Of a stretch of 64,000 bases of DNA, positions 1-7,567 are shown piece by piece. Position 1 is the first letter of the stretch, and each line of letters begins with the position of its first letter. The notes under the pieces were generated by a model. That model searched no databases and was not told the DNA's origin. It saw only the letters and a list, made by a program, of their open reading frames with translations. The stretch is from VRUE01 sp963695835. Lineage in GTDB: Bacteria > Actinomycetota > Thermoleophilia > Solirubrobacterales > 70-9. The translations under genes and the position numbers were made by a program. The stretch covers positions 186,001 to 250,000 of the forward strand of contig CAVOHR010000003.1 of assembly GCA_963695835.1 (NCBI GenBank). Reading direction: 5' to 3'.

Positions 1-1874
1 TCAGCCGCGACGAGATCAGCGGCGAGCCCTACCCCTCGGGCGACTTCCTGCTCGACGCCCAGGGCGAGGACGTCGTCTCCGGCACCCGCGACACCGCCGA
101 CCTCGAAGAGATGGCGCGAATGCTGCCGGACGCCCACCGCCGGCTGGTCGAGATCGTCGAGGCGCTGGAGCGCCATTTCGGCGACATGCAGGACGTCGAG
201 TTCACGGTCGAGGAGGGGACGCTGTTCATGCTGCAGACGCGCAACGCGAAGCGGCCGCCGCAGGCCGCCGTGCGGGTCGCCGTCGACATGGTCCGCGAGC
301 GGATCCTCAGCCGCGCGGAGGCGATCGCCAAGATCGACGCCTCGAAGCTGGAAGCGCTCCTGCACCCCTCCTTCGACCCCGCCTTCGAGCTGCAGCCGCT
401 GGCCCGCGGCGTGCCGGCGTCGCCGGGCGCCGCCAAGGGCGAGGTCGTGTTCGCCGCCGAGCGCGCGGTCGAGCGGGCCGAGGCGGGCGCGGCGGTGATC
501 CTCGTGCGGCCGTTCACCGAGGCCGACGACGTCGCCGGCTTCCACGCCGCCCGCGGCATCCTCACCTCGGAGGGCGGCAAGGCCTCCCACGCGGCGCTGG
601 TCGCGCGCGGCATGGGCCGGCCCTGCGTCTGCGGCGCCTCGGCCCTGGAGATCGACCTCGAGGCGCGCGAGATGCTGGTCGACGGGCGCCTCCTGCGCGA
701 GGGGGAACCGATCGCGATCGACGGCGGCAGCGGCATCGTCACGACCCAGGACGTGCCGCTGGTCGAGGCGGAGATGGACGAGTGCTTCCGCACCGTGCTC
801 GAGTGGGCCGACGAGCTGCGCCGGCTCGGCGTCCGGGCCAACGCCGACCGACCGGAGGACGCGGTCAAGGCGCACCGCTTCGGCGCCGAGGGGATCGGCC
901 TCTGCCGCACCGAGCACATGTTCCTCGGCGAGCGCCAGCCGGCGATGAAGCGGATGATCATGGCCGAGGACGAGACCCAGCGCCGCGCCGCGCTGGCCGA
1001 GCTGGAGCCGCTCCAGCGGGCCGACTTCGAAGGGCTGTTCGCCGAGATGGCCGGCCTGCCGGTGACGATCCGCCTGCTCGACCCGCCGCTGCACGAGTTC
1101 CTGCCTCGGGTCGAGGAGCTGGTGGCGGAGATCGAGCGGCGGCTGGTGACCGGGCGCGAACCCGCGGTCGCGCGGCTGGAGCACGAGCTGCACCGGGTCC
1201 GCCAGCTCGAGGAGACCAACCCGATGCTCGGCACCCGCGGCTGCCGGCTCGGGCTGGAGTTCCCGGAGATCTACGAGATGCAGGTGAGGGCGATCGCCGC
1301 TGCCGCGGCCGCGGTCCGGGACCGGGAGGGGAGCGCTCCGCGGCTGGAGGTGATGATCCCCCTGGTCGACTACGAGCGCGAGCTGGCGGCGATGCGGGAG
1401 CTGGTCGAGCGGACCGCGGCCGAGGCCTTCGAGCGGCTGGGCGCCGAGCCGGTCCCCTTCGCCGTCGGGACGATGATCGAGCTGCCGCGCGCCTGCCTGA
1501 TCGCCGGCCGGCTCGCCGAGCGGGCCGAGTTCTTCAGCTTCGGCACCAACGACCTCACCCAGACGGCGCTCGGCTTCTCCCGCGACGACTCCGAGGGCCG
1601 TTTCCTCAGCGAGTACCTGCGCCGCAAGATCGTCAGCCGCAGCCCGTTCGAGTCGATCGACGTCGAGGGGGTGGGGGAGCTGGTGCGGATCGCGGTCGAG
1701 CGCGGCCGCGCCGCCCGCCCCGACCTCGGCCTCGGGATCTGCGGCGAGCACGGCGGCGACCCCGACAGCATCGCCTTCTTCCACGCGGCGGGCCTCGACT
1801 ACGTCAGCTGCTCCCCGTTCAGGGTGCCGATCGCCCGCGTCGCGGCGGCCCAGGCCGCGGTGGCTGCGAGGTAA
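1..1874 (+). CDS. ppdK: Pyruvate phosphate dikinase, C-terminal part (5' end outside window)
   Basis: The reading frame is open from base 3, so the gene continues upstream of the window; 623 residues are visible. PPDK interconverts pyruvate, ATP and phosphate with PEP, AMP and diphosphate in the cytoplasm. Visible are the end of the nucleotide-binding region (FMLQTRNAKRPP), the swivelling phosphohistidine domain with SEGGKASHAALVARGMGRP, where the His is the phospho-carrier, and the C-terminal PEP/pyruvate barrel with GLCRTEHMF, GTNDLTQTALGFSRDD and CGEHGGDP. Glu-His-Gly-Gly in place of Ala-His-Gly-Gly is a small variation. PEP synthase was considered, but the GLCRTEHMF and SHAALVARGMG wording fits PPDK better. 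A short 49-nt gap with a purine-rich tract separates it from the next gene. Confidence 0.95.
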   Translation, partial: SRDEISGEPYPSGDFLLDAQGEDVVSGTRDTADLEEMARMLPDAHRRLVEIVEALERHFGDMQDVEFTVEEGTLFMLQTRNAKRPPQAAVRVAVDMVRERILSRAEAIAKIDASKLEALLHPSFDPAFELQPLARGVPASPGAAKGEVVFAAERAVERAEAGAAVILVRPFTEADDVAGFHAARGILTSEGGKASHAALVARGMGRPCVCGASALEIDLEAREMLVDGRLLREGEPIAIDGGSGIVTTQDVPLVEAEMDECFRTVLEWADELRRLGVRANADRPEDAVKAHRFGAEGIGLCRTEHMFLGERQPAMKRMIMAEDETQRRAALAELEPLQRADFEGLFAEMAGLPVTIRLLDPPLHEFLPRVEELVAEIERRLVTGREPAVARLEHELHRVRQLEETNPMLGTRGCRLGLEFPEIYEMQVRAIAAAAAAVRDREGSAPRLEVMIPLVDYERELAAMRELVERTAAEAFERLGAEPVPFAVGTMIELPRACLIAGRLAERAEFFSFGTNDLTQTALGFSRDDSEGRFLSEYLRRKIVSRSPFESIDVEGVGELVRIAVERGRAARPDLGLGICGEHGGDPDSIAFFHAAGLDYVSCSPFRVPIARVAAAQAAVAAR

Positions 1875-1923
1875 TCCCGCCCGGGAGGGGGGAGAGTTTC
1901 TGTCGCTGTGCCCTTGATAGGGC

Positions 1924-2637
1924 ATGCTTCCCCAGCGACGTGAGATCGCCAGCGTCGTCGTCTGCGAGGACGACACCGTCACGCTCGAGCTGCTCTGCGA
2001 CCACCTCGTCGCCGACCGCTTCGGCGTGCTGCCGGCGCCGAGCGCCTCCGATGCGCTGCGGCTGTGCAGGTACAAGCAGCCGGATCTGATGCTCCTGGAT
2101 CTGACGCTGCCCGACGCCTCCGGCCTCGACGTCCTCCAGGAGATCCGCGAAGCCGACGGGATCGCCTCGCGCTTCGACCCGGGGCTGCCGGTGATCGTCC
2201 TCACCGGCCGTGGCGCCGACGACGACCGGGTGCGCGGGCTCGAGTTCGGGGCCGACGACTACCTCGTCAAGCCCTTCCATTACCCGGAGTTGCGGGCGCG
2301 GATCGGGGCCGTGCTGCGGCGGCGGGCAGAGCGCCGCGACGGGCCGCTGCGGGTCGGCGAGCTGGTCGTCGACCCGGCGCGGCGGCGGGTCTGGCTCGGG
2401 CAGAGGCCGATCGAGCTCTCGGCGAAAGAGTTCTCGCTGCTTCGCATCCTCGCCGGCGACCCGCACCGGGTCTTCACCAAGCGCGAGCTGCTGGGCGAGG
2501 TCTGGGGCTACCGGACGCCGGCCAAGACGCGGACGCTGGACTCCCACGCGAGCCGGCTGCGGCGCAAACTCGACCCCGAGGACGGGCGCTTCGTCGTCAA
2601 CTGCTGGGGCGTCGGCTACCGGCTGCTGGACGGATGA
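1924..2637 (+). CDS. OmpR/PhoB-family response regulator
   Basis: A 237-residue DNA-binding response regulator. The receiver domain (about 9-125) has the acidic pocket Glu15-Asp16-Asp17, phospho-acceptor Asp59 in LLDLTLPD, Thr94 and Lys116 in ADDYLVKPF. A winged-helix effector domain (about 140-236) ends in VNCWGVGYRL. The ATG is preceded at a distance by a G/A-rich tract (about 1882-1894) and closely by a TGCCC/GGGCA mini-hairpin. The stop overlaps the start of the histidine kinase gene (ATGA), so the two are translationally coupled and presumably form one two-component system. The adjacent Tad genes are plausible targets, which is inference from position only. Confidence 0.93.
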   Translation: MLPQRREIASVVVCEDDTVTLELLCDHLVADRFGVLPAPSASDALRLCRYKQPDLMLLDLTLPDASGLDVLQEIREADGIASRFDPGLPVIVLTGRGADDDRVRGLEFGADDYLVKPFHYPELRARIGAVLRRRAERRDGPLRVGELVVDPARRRVWLGQRPIELSAKEFSLLRILAGDPHRVFTKRELLGEVWGYRTPAKTRTLDSHASRLRRKLDPEDGRFVVNCWGVGYRLLDG

Positions 2638-3362
2638 TCGCGCTGGCCGAGATCGTCGCCGGCTGGCCGCTGGCCGCCTCCTTCGCCGCGGCGGTCACCG
2701 CGCAGGGACTGCGTGCCCGCCGCCGCAGCGCGCTGAACGAGGCGCTGCACGAGCTGCGCCGGCCGCTGCAGGCGCTCGCGCTGGCGGGCGGGCGGGAGGC
2801 GCCGCCGCCGTCGGTGGTCGAGAGCTCGGTCCGGCTGGCGACGGTCGCGCTGGAGCGGCTGGAACGCGAGGTCAACGGCGGCGGCGCTCTCGGCGGGTCG
2901 CGCGGGGAGGTGCCGGTGCGCCCGCTGGTCGAGGCCGCGGTGGGCCGCTGGCAGGCGCGGGCGCAGCTCGGCGGCGGCTCGCTGCGGCTCGGCTGGTGGG
3001 CGGGGACGGCGGTCGTCGCCGGCGACGGCGCGGGCCTCTCCCAGGCTGTCGACAACCTGATCGTCAACGCGATCGAGCACGGTGGGCCAGCGGTCACCGT
3101 CGAGGCGCGGCGCAGCGGCGAGCGGCTGCGGATCGTCGTCGCCGACTCCGGCACCGCCTCGCGGCCGCCGTCGCGGCGCGGCACGCCGGCCGAGACGATC
3201 GCCCGCCTCTCGGGACGGCGCCGGCACGGGCACGGGCTGGTAGTGGTCCGGCGGGTGGCGGCGGCTCACGGCGGCCGCTTCGCATTGCGGCGCTCCGAGA
3301 GCGGCTCGCTTGCCCTGCTCGAGCTGCCGCTCGCCCGCCACGACGCCCCGCTCGCCGCATGA
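2634..3362 (+). CDS. Small sensor histidine kinase
   Basis: A 242-residue kinase partner of the preceding regulator, overlapping it by 4 nt (ATGA). A short hydrophobic N-terminal segment (about 3-25) could anchor it to the membrane, but there is no room for an extracellular sensor, HAMP or PAS domain. The H-box is HELRRPLQALALA with His39. The N-box reads NLIVNAIEHG and the G-boxes are DSGTA and RHGHGLVVVRR, so the ATP-binding domain is short but recognisable. The phospho-His is followed by Glu-Leu-Arg-Arg-Pro, the HisKA pattern. The lack of a sensing domain means the input signal must come from the membrane segment or a partner. The gene ends at a palindromic element that separates it from the Tad genes. 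Confidence 0.85.
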   Translation: MIALAEIVAGWPLAASFAAAVTAQGLRARRRSALNEALHELRRPLQALALAGGREAPPPSVVESSVRLATVALERLEREVNGGGALGGSRGEVPVRPLVEAAVGRWQARAQLGGGSLRLGWWAGTAVVAGDGAGLSQAVDNLIVNAIEHGGPAVTVEARRSGERLRIVVADSGTASRPPSRRGTPAETIARLSGRRRHGHGLVVVRRVAAAHGGRFALRRSESGSLALLELPLARHDAPLAA

Positions 3363-3363
3363 G

Positions 3364-3414
3364 CCTCCGCTGTTCCCTCTCCTCGCTATCTGCCGCCAAG
3401 GAACAGGGGGAGGG
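3364..3414 (+). repeat. GCTAT-loop palindromic element, copy 1 (Shine-Dalgarno hairpin)
   Basis: The stem CTGTTCC (3370-3376) pairs with GGAACAG (3400-3406), and an outer CCTCC (3364-3368) pairs with GGAGG (3409-3413), which is the Shine-Dalgarno tract of the gene starting at 3421. The loop contains CTCGCTATCTGCCG. It lies between the ATGA stop of the kinase and the GTGAGCC start of the next gene; ATGAGCC and GTGAGCC look like a partly duplicated start. Copy 2 at 6010-6060 is nearly identical, and a diverged copy 3 is at 29871-29919. Confidence 0.8.
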
Positions 3415-3420
3415 TCTTCT

Positions 3421-4077
3421 GTGAGCCGCCGCGGGCGAGCGGTCGCCTTCCTGCTGCTCGCGCTGGGAGCCGCGGTGGCCGCCGCGGCGATCGCCGACGG
3501 CTACGGGTCGAGCGTCGCCCGCGGCTACGGGCCCTTGCGATCCGTCGTGGTGCTCGACTCCTCGCTGCCGGCCGGCAAGCGGATCGGGCCGCGCCAGGTC
3601 GGCTCGGCGCTGGCGCTGCGCCGGGTGCCGGAGCGGTTCGTCCCTCCCGGCACCCTCGCCTCGCCGGCCGAAGCGCTCGGGCTCGTCCCGCGCGCGCCGC
3701 TGCCCCCCGGCTCCTACCTGCTGGCGACGCAGCTCGGCACGGCGCGGCGTCGCGCCGCCCGCCCGCCGGGTCTCGGCGGCGGCCGCCGCCCGGTCGAAAT
3801 CGCCGTCAGCGGCGCCGGCGCGCTGCTCGCCGCCGGTTCGCCGCCGGCGGGGCTGAGGGTCGACGTGGTGGTGACCGGCGAACCGAGCGGCCCGGGTCCG
3901 GGCCGCACCTACGTCGCCGCGGCCTCGGCGCCGCTGCTCGGCCTGCGATCGGGTCCCGAAGGCTCCGAAGCCGGGGCGGCGGCGGAGGCGACGCTGGCGC
4001 TGAGCAAGGCGCAGGCGCTGCGGCTGATCGCCGCCGAGAGCTTCGCCCGCAAGATCACGCTGCTGCCGGGGAGCTGA
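3421..4077 (+). CDS. cpaB: CpaB/RcpC-like SAF-domain protein of the Tad system
   Basis: A 218-residue protein with an N-terminal membrane anchor (about 8-27, Leu/Ala-rich after Ser-Arg-Arg-Gly-Arg). An SAF-like region (about 40-105) follows, with VVVLDSSLPAGKRI and the LPPGSYLL motif, then a C-terminal beta-rich domain. CpaB/RcpC proteins are periplasmic or extracytoplasmic assembly factors of Flp-type pili. The GTG start at 3421 has a Shine-Dalgarno tract GGGGGAGGG 6 nt upstream that lies inside a hairpin. The assignment rests mostly on domain layout and on the cpaF gene 6 nt downstream; sequence identity to CpaB cannot be judged by eye. Confidence 0.7.
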   Translation: MSRRGRAVAFLLLALGAAVAAAAIADGYGSSVARGYGPLRSVVVLDSSLPAGKRIGPRQVGSALALRRVPERFVPPGTLASPAEALGLVPRAPLPPGSYLLATQLGTARRRAARPPGLGGGRRPVEIAVSGAGALLAAGSPPAGLRVDVVVTGEPSGPGPGRTYVAAASAPLLGLRSGPEGSEAGAAAEATLALSKAQALRLIAAESFARKITLLPGS

Positions 4078-4083
4078 GCGGGG

Positions 4084-5178
4084 GTGGAGGCGCGGCAGCG
4101 GCACCTGGAGGCGCTGTCCGCATCGCTGCGTGAGAGGCTGATCGAGCGCCGCCGGGCCGGGGCCGCCGCGGGTGGCGCGCCCGCGGTCGAGCTCGGCGAG
4201 GAGGTGCGGGAGCTGGTCGACCGAGAGGCCGCGCCGCTCGGGGCCGAGGATCGCGACGCGCTGGTCGCGCGGATCGTCCGCGACACCGTCGGCCTCGGCC
4301 CGCTCGAGGAGCTGCTCGCCGACCCGGGCGTCGAGGAGGTGATGGTCAACGGGCCCGACCGCGTCTACGTCGAGCGCGGCGGCCGGATCGAGCCGACCGA
4401 GGTCGCCTTCGCCGGCGAGGAGGAGCTGCGCAACGCGATCGAGCGGATCCTCGCCCCGCTCGGCCGGAGGGTCGACGAGCTGAGTCCGATGGTCGACGCG
4501 CGGCTCGCCGACGGCTCGCGGGTCAACGCGGTGATCCCGCCGCTGGCGATCGACGGGCCGGTGCTCTCGATCCGCCGCTTCGGCGCCCGCCGCCCCGGGC
4601 CGCGCGAACTGGTCGAGCTGGGCACGCTCGACGAGGTCCAGCTGGATCTGCTGGGGCGAGCGGTCGCCGCGCGGCGCAGCGTCCTGGTCAGCGGCGGCAC
4701 CGGCTCGGGAAAGACGACGCTGCTGAACGCGCTATCCGGCTTCATCGGCGAGGACGAGCGGGTGGTGACGATCGAGGACGCGGCCGAGCTGCGGCTGCGC
4801 CGGCGGCACGTCGTCCGGCTGGAGAGCCGGCCGGCGAGCGTCGAGGGCAGGGGGGAGGTGACGATCCGCGACCTGCTGCGCAACGCGCTGCGGATGCGCC
4901 CGGACAGGATCGTGATCGGCGAGGTGCGGGGCGCCGAGGCGCTCGACCTGCTGACCGCGCTCAACACCGGGCACGACGGCGCCCTCTCGACCGTGCACGC
5001 CAACTCGCCGGCCGACGCCCTCGGCCGGCTGGAGACGCTGGCGCTGATGGCCGGGCTCGGGCTGCCGCACGAGGCGATCGCCGCCCAGGTGCGGCGTGGG
5101 ATCGACCTCGTCGTGCAGCTGGAGCGCTGGGCGGACGGCTCGCGCCGGGTGGTCGAGATAGCCGAGGTCGCGTGCTGA
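4084..5178 (+). CDS. cpaF: CpaF/TadA-type secretion ATPase
   Basis: A 364-residue hexameric secretion ATPase that powers Tad/Flp pilus export at the inner face of the membrane. The N-terminal domain contains the typical GLGPLEELLADPGVEEVMVNG segment (shown in part) and the Walker A motif GGTGSGKTT is near residue 205. The Asp/Glu box (TIEDAAELRL), the arginine-rich RMRPDRIVIGEVRG stretch and the His box (GALSTVHANS) follow in normal order. At 364 residues it is near the usual CpaF core without a long N-terminal FHA or receiver extension. The start is GTG. The stop overlaps tadB by 7 nt, so all four tad genes are one operon. Confidence 0.93.
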   Translation: MEARQRHLEALSASLRERLIERRRAGAAAGGAPAVELGEEVRELVDREAAPLGAEDRDALVARIVRDTVGLGPLEELLADPGVEEVMVNGPDRVYVERGGRIEPTEVAFAGEEELRNAIERILAPLGRRVDELSPMVDARLADGSRVNAVIPPLAIDGPVLSIRRFGARRPGPRELVELGTLDEVQLDLLGRAVAARRSVLVSGGTGSGKTTLLNALSGFIGEDERVVTIEDAAELRLRRRHVVRLESRPASVEGRGEVTIRDLLRNALRMRPDRIVIGEVRGAEALDLLTALNTGHDGALSTVHANSPADALGRLETLALMAGLGLPHEAIAAQVRRGIDLVVQLERWADGSRRVVEIAEVAC

Positions 5179-6008
5179 TCCTGGCGGGGGCGCTGGCTGG
5201 CGGGCTGGCCGCGCTCGCGGCGCGCGAGGCGGTGCTGGCGAGCCCGGCCGCGGCGCGCTGGCTGCGTCTGGCGCTGGAGCCGTTGCGGCGGGCGGGACGG
5301 GAGGGCTACGCGCCGTCGACCGTGGAGCGCCGCCGCCTCGCCGCGCTCGGAGCGGGGGGCGCCCTGCTGGGCGGCTGGTTCCTCGCCGGCCCCTCGGTCG
5401 CGCTGCCGCTGGGCGTTGCCGGCCCGGGGCTGGCGGCCTGGGCCGTGTCCAACCGGCGCCGGCGCTACCGCCGGGCGGTCGAGCGCGCCCTGCCCGACGC
5501 GGCGGTTGCGATCGCCGACTCGCTGGCCGCCGGGCGCTCGCTGCGCGCCTCGCTGCCGGCCGCCGCGGCCTCGCTCGACGGTCCCGCCTCGGTCGAGCTG
5601 GCGCGGCTCGGCGCCGAGCTGGACCTCGGTGCTCCCACGGCCGACGCCGTCGACGGCTGGCGGCGGCGCATGCGCTCCCCCCGGATCGACGCCTTCGCGG
5701 CGGCGCTGCTCAGCCAGCGGCTGGCGGGCGGCGACCTCGCCGGCCTGTTGCGGCGCTTCGCCGAGGGCGCCGCCGAGCGCGACCGGGTGGCCGACGACGC
5801 CCGTTCGGCCACGGCTCAGGCCCGCTTCACCGGCCTGCTGGTCGTCGCGATGCCGAGCGGCGGCGCCCTCTTCGCCGAGCTGATCCAGCCCGGCTTCGTC
5901 GGCAAGGCGATGAGCGCCCCCGCCCCGGCGGTACTCGTCGCGCTCGCCGCCGCGCTCCAACTCGCCGGCTTCGTCGCGATCCGCCGCCTCTCGCGGGTGG
6001 TCGAATGA
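5172..6008 (+). CDS. tadB: TadB-like type II secretion F-domain membrane protein
   Basis: A 278-residue integral membrane platform protein of the Tad pilus. N-terminal and central hydrophobic segments (about 2-20, 55-92) precede a cytoplasmic T2SSF domain (about 105-225) with VAIADSLAAGRSLRASL and LLVVAMPSG, followed by C-terminal membrane helices. It starts inside the end of cpaF (GTG at 5172). TadB and TadC are paralogues; this one is called TadB from its position directly after the ATPase. Its stop forms an ATGA at which the second palindromic element begins. Confidence 0.85.
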   Translation: MLILAGALAGGLAALAAREAVLASPAAARWLRLALEPLRRAGREGYAPSTVERRRLAALGAGGALLGGWFLAGPSVALPLGVAGPGLAAWAVSNRRRRYRRAVERALPDAAVAIADSLAAGRSLRASLPAAAASLDGPASVELARLGAELDLGAPTADAVDGWRRRMRSPRIDAFAAALLSQRLAGGDLAGLLRRFAEGAAERDRVADDARSATAQARFTGLLVVAMPSGGALFAELIQPGFVGKAMSAPAPAVLVALAAALQLAGFVAIRRLSRVVE

Positions 6009-6009
6009 G

Positions 6010-6060
6010 CCTCCGCTGTTCCCTTGCGCTGCTATCTGGCGACAAGGAACAGGGGAAGGG
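6010..6060 (+). repeat. GCTAT-loop palindromic element, copy 2 (Shine-Dalgarno hairpin)
   Basis: CTGTTCC (6016-6022) pairs with GGAACAG (6046-6052), extended inward by TTG/CAA. The loop holds GCTGCTATCTGGCGAC. As in copy 1 it occupies the junction between an ATGAGC stop/start and a GTGAGC start (6067), and its right side supplies the purine-rich Shine-Dalgarno GGGGAAGGG. The first 20 nt after the ATG (GAGCCTCCGCTGTTCCCT) are identical to copy 1 while the inner part differs. Confidence 0.8.
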
Positions 6061-6066
6061 CTTTCT

Positions 6067-6888
6067 GTGAGCGGCGCCGGATTGCTCGCCGCGCTCGCGG
6101 TGCTGCTTGCCGCCGCCGCGCTGCGCGAGCTGCGGCCGACCGGCGCGCGAGCCGGCGCCTCCCCGTTCGGCCTGCTCACGCGTGGGCGCTCGGCGCGGGC
6201 GGCGCTCCGCCTCGGCCTCCCGGCCCGGATCTCGCGGGCCGGGCTCGAGGCGCGCCTCTCGCTCGGCGCCGTGCTGCTGGCGAAGCTGGCCTGCGCCGCC
6301 GCCGGCGGGCTCGCCGCCTCGATCGCGGCGCCGGCCGCACCCGGGCGGATCGCGATCCTGGTCGCGATCGGGATGCCGGCGGCGGGATTCGTCCTCCCCG
6401 ACGCCCTGCTGGAGCGCGAAGCGCGCCGCCGCCGCCGGCGCCTGCTCGGCGCGCTGCCCGACGCCCTCGACCTGCTCGCCGTCGCCTCCGGCTCGGGCCG
6501 CAGCCCGGCGGCCGGCTTCGCCGAGATCGCCCGCTCGGGCGACGGCCCGCTGGCCGAGGAGCTGCGGATGACCGTCGCCGAGCTGTCCTGCGGCAGACCG
6601 CTGGTCGAGGCGCTGCAAGGCCTGCGCGAGCGCGTCCCCGGCAGCGAGGTCGCGACCCTCTGCGCCTCGATCGAGCGCTCCCGCCGCCTCGGCTCGCCGC
6701 TCGCCGACCAGCTCCGCCGCCAGTCGGCGGCGCTGCGCCGCGGCCAGCGCCGAACCGTCGAGGAGCGGGCGGCCCGCGCCGCGCCGAAGATCCAGCTCGT
6801 CGTCGCCCTGATCCTCGTCCCCTCGGTCCTCCTCCTGATCGCCGCCGGCCTGATCGCCAACGCCGACGTCCTGCTCAGCGGCTTCTGA
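6067..6888 (+). CDS. tadC: TadC-like type II secretion F-domain membrane protein
   Basis: A 273-residue second platform protein of the Tad system. It has an N-terminal hydrophobic helix (about 4-22), a paired membrane segment (about 60-115), a T2SSF domain with ALPDALDLLAVASGSGRS (about 132-150) and a C-terminal membrane helix ending GLIANADVLLSGF. The ALPDALDLL and EVATLCASIERS motifs are typical of TadC. The GTG start uses the Shine-Dalgarno carried by the upstream palindromic element. No prepilin, prepilin peptidase or secretin gene follows; the cluster stops here at a strong hairpin. Confidence 0.85.
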   Translation: MSGAGLLAALAVLLAAAALRELRPTGARAGASPFGLLTRGRSARAALRLGLPARISRAGLEARLSLGAVLLAKLACAAAGGLAASIAAPAAPGRIAILVAIGMPAAGFVLPDALLEREARRRRRRLLGALPDALDLLAVASGSGRSPAAGFAEIARSGDGPLAEELRMTVAELSCGRPLVEALQGLRERVPGSEVATLCASIERSRRLGSPLADQLRRQSAALRRGQRRTVEERAARAAPKIQLVVALILVPSVLLLIAAGLIANADVLLSGF

Positions 6889-6889
6889 A

Positions 6890-6937
6890 CCGCAGCCGAC
6901 CTTTACCCGGCTGGGGTGGGGTGAAAGTCGGCAGCGG
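6890..6937 (+). terminator. Long hairpin 2 nt after tadC
   Basis: CCGCAGCCGACCTTTACCC (6890-6908) pairs with GGGTGAAAGTCGGCAGCGG (6919-6937) at 16 of 19 positions. It starts directly after the tadC stop and has no following T-run, so it could be a Rho-type end, an RNA stabiliser or a palindromic insertion. Confidence 0.55.
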
Positions 6938-6948
6938 CGATCGAGCCG

Positions 6949-6982
6949 ACCTGCAACCGAAGTTGCGGTGGGGACTTTTTTT
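6949..6982 (+). terminator. Candidate intrinsic terminator before mraZ
   Basis: A small hairpin, GCAAC-CGAA-GTTGC extended by ACC/GGT with one bulge (6949-6969), is followed six bases later by seven T residues (6976-6982). Together with the preceding hairpin it would isolate the tad operon from mraZ. Confidence 0.5.
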
Positions 6983-6991
6983 CGGCTTGTG

Positions 6992-7020
6992 TTGCAAAGT
7001 GGGGCGAAGTGGGGTACTGT
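6992..7020 (+). promoter_or_regulatory. mraZ promoter with overlapping MraZ operator repeats
   Basis: TTGCAA (6992-6997), a 17-nt spacer and TACTGT (7015-7020) form a good housekeeping promoter. The spacer contains AAGTGGGG at 6997-7004 and again at 7007-7014, a direct repeat with exactly 10-bp period. MraZ proteins are known to bind TGGGN repeats separated by 5 nt, so this is the expected autorepression site. Confidence 0.75.
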
Positions 7021-7039
7021 GGCGCTCGAGTTGAAGCCC

Positions 7040-7084
7040 AGGACCGGGGTGGTGAGGCTCCTCCCACCTCATCACTCCGGTCCT
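7040..7084 (+). promoter_or_regulatory. Leader hairpin in the mraZ 5' UTR
   Basis: AGGACCGGGGTGGTGAGG (7040-7057) pairs with CCTCATCACTCCGGTCCT (7067-7084) over 18 bp if two G-U pairs are allowed. It lies between the predicted start of transcription (about 7027) and the mraZ Shine-Dalgarno AAGGA (about 7107). Its role is unknown. Confidence 0.5.
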
Positions 7085-7122
7085 AACTCTCTTTCCAGGC
7101 AGCAGAAAGGACACCGACGGGG

Positions 7123-7566
7123 ATGGCATTTCGGGGTCTCTACGAGCACAGCCTCGACTCCAAGGATCGCCTCACGGTTCCCTCCCGGTTCCGCGCTCCG
7201 CTCTCCGACGGCGTTGTTCTCTCCAAGGGCTTCGACCCCTGCGTCTGGGTGCACACGACCGCGGAGTTCGAGCAGCTGTCCGACCGCTTCCTCTCGCCGC
7301 ACAGCCCGTTCGGCAGCGACGCGCGGCGCCTGCGCCGCCGCTTCCACGGCGGCTCCTTCGACGAGAAGCTCGACTCGGCCGGCCGCATCCGCGTCCCCAA
7401 GCCGCTGATCGAGCACGCCGGCCTGTCCGGCCCCTGCGTCGTGATCGGCGCCGGCGAGTACCTCGAGATCTGGGACGCCGAGGCGTGGGCGAAGCAGGAG
7501 GAGGAGCTGGACGCTGCCGCGCCCGAGATCGCCGAGGGCCTGGCCGGAACCGGAGCGGGAGCGTGA
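7123..7566 (+). CDS. mraZ: Transcriptional regulator MraZ
   Basis: A 147-residue MraZ protein, the usual first gene of the division and cell-wall cluster. It contains two SpoVT/AbrB-like swapped-hairpin domains. The first reads FRGLYEHSLDSKDRLTVPSRF (partly shown) with the conserved D-x-K-x-R-x-x-x-P pattern, and the second has FDEKLDSAGRIRVPKPL. MraZ forms a ring-shaped multimer that represses its own promoter; the matching TGGGG repeats are seen upstream. The C-terminal tail after about residue 125 is acidic and variable. It is separated by one base from rsmH. Confidence 0.96.
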   Translation: MAFRGLYEHSLDSKDRLTVPSRFRAPLSDGVVLSKGFDPCVWVHTTAEFEQLSDRFLSPHSPFGSDARRLRRRFHGGSFDEKLDSAGRIRVPKPLIEHAGLSGPCVVIGAGEYLEIWDAEAWAKQEEELDAAAPEIAEGLAGTGAGA

Positions 7567-7567
7567 G

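Noticed and set aside
4365..6860. An 831-codon minus-strand open frame over cpaF, tadB and tadC
   Set aside because: Ser/Arg-rich shadow of three well-supported genes.
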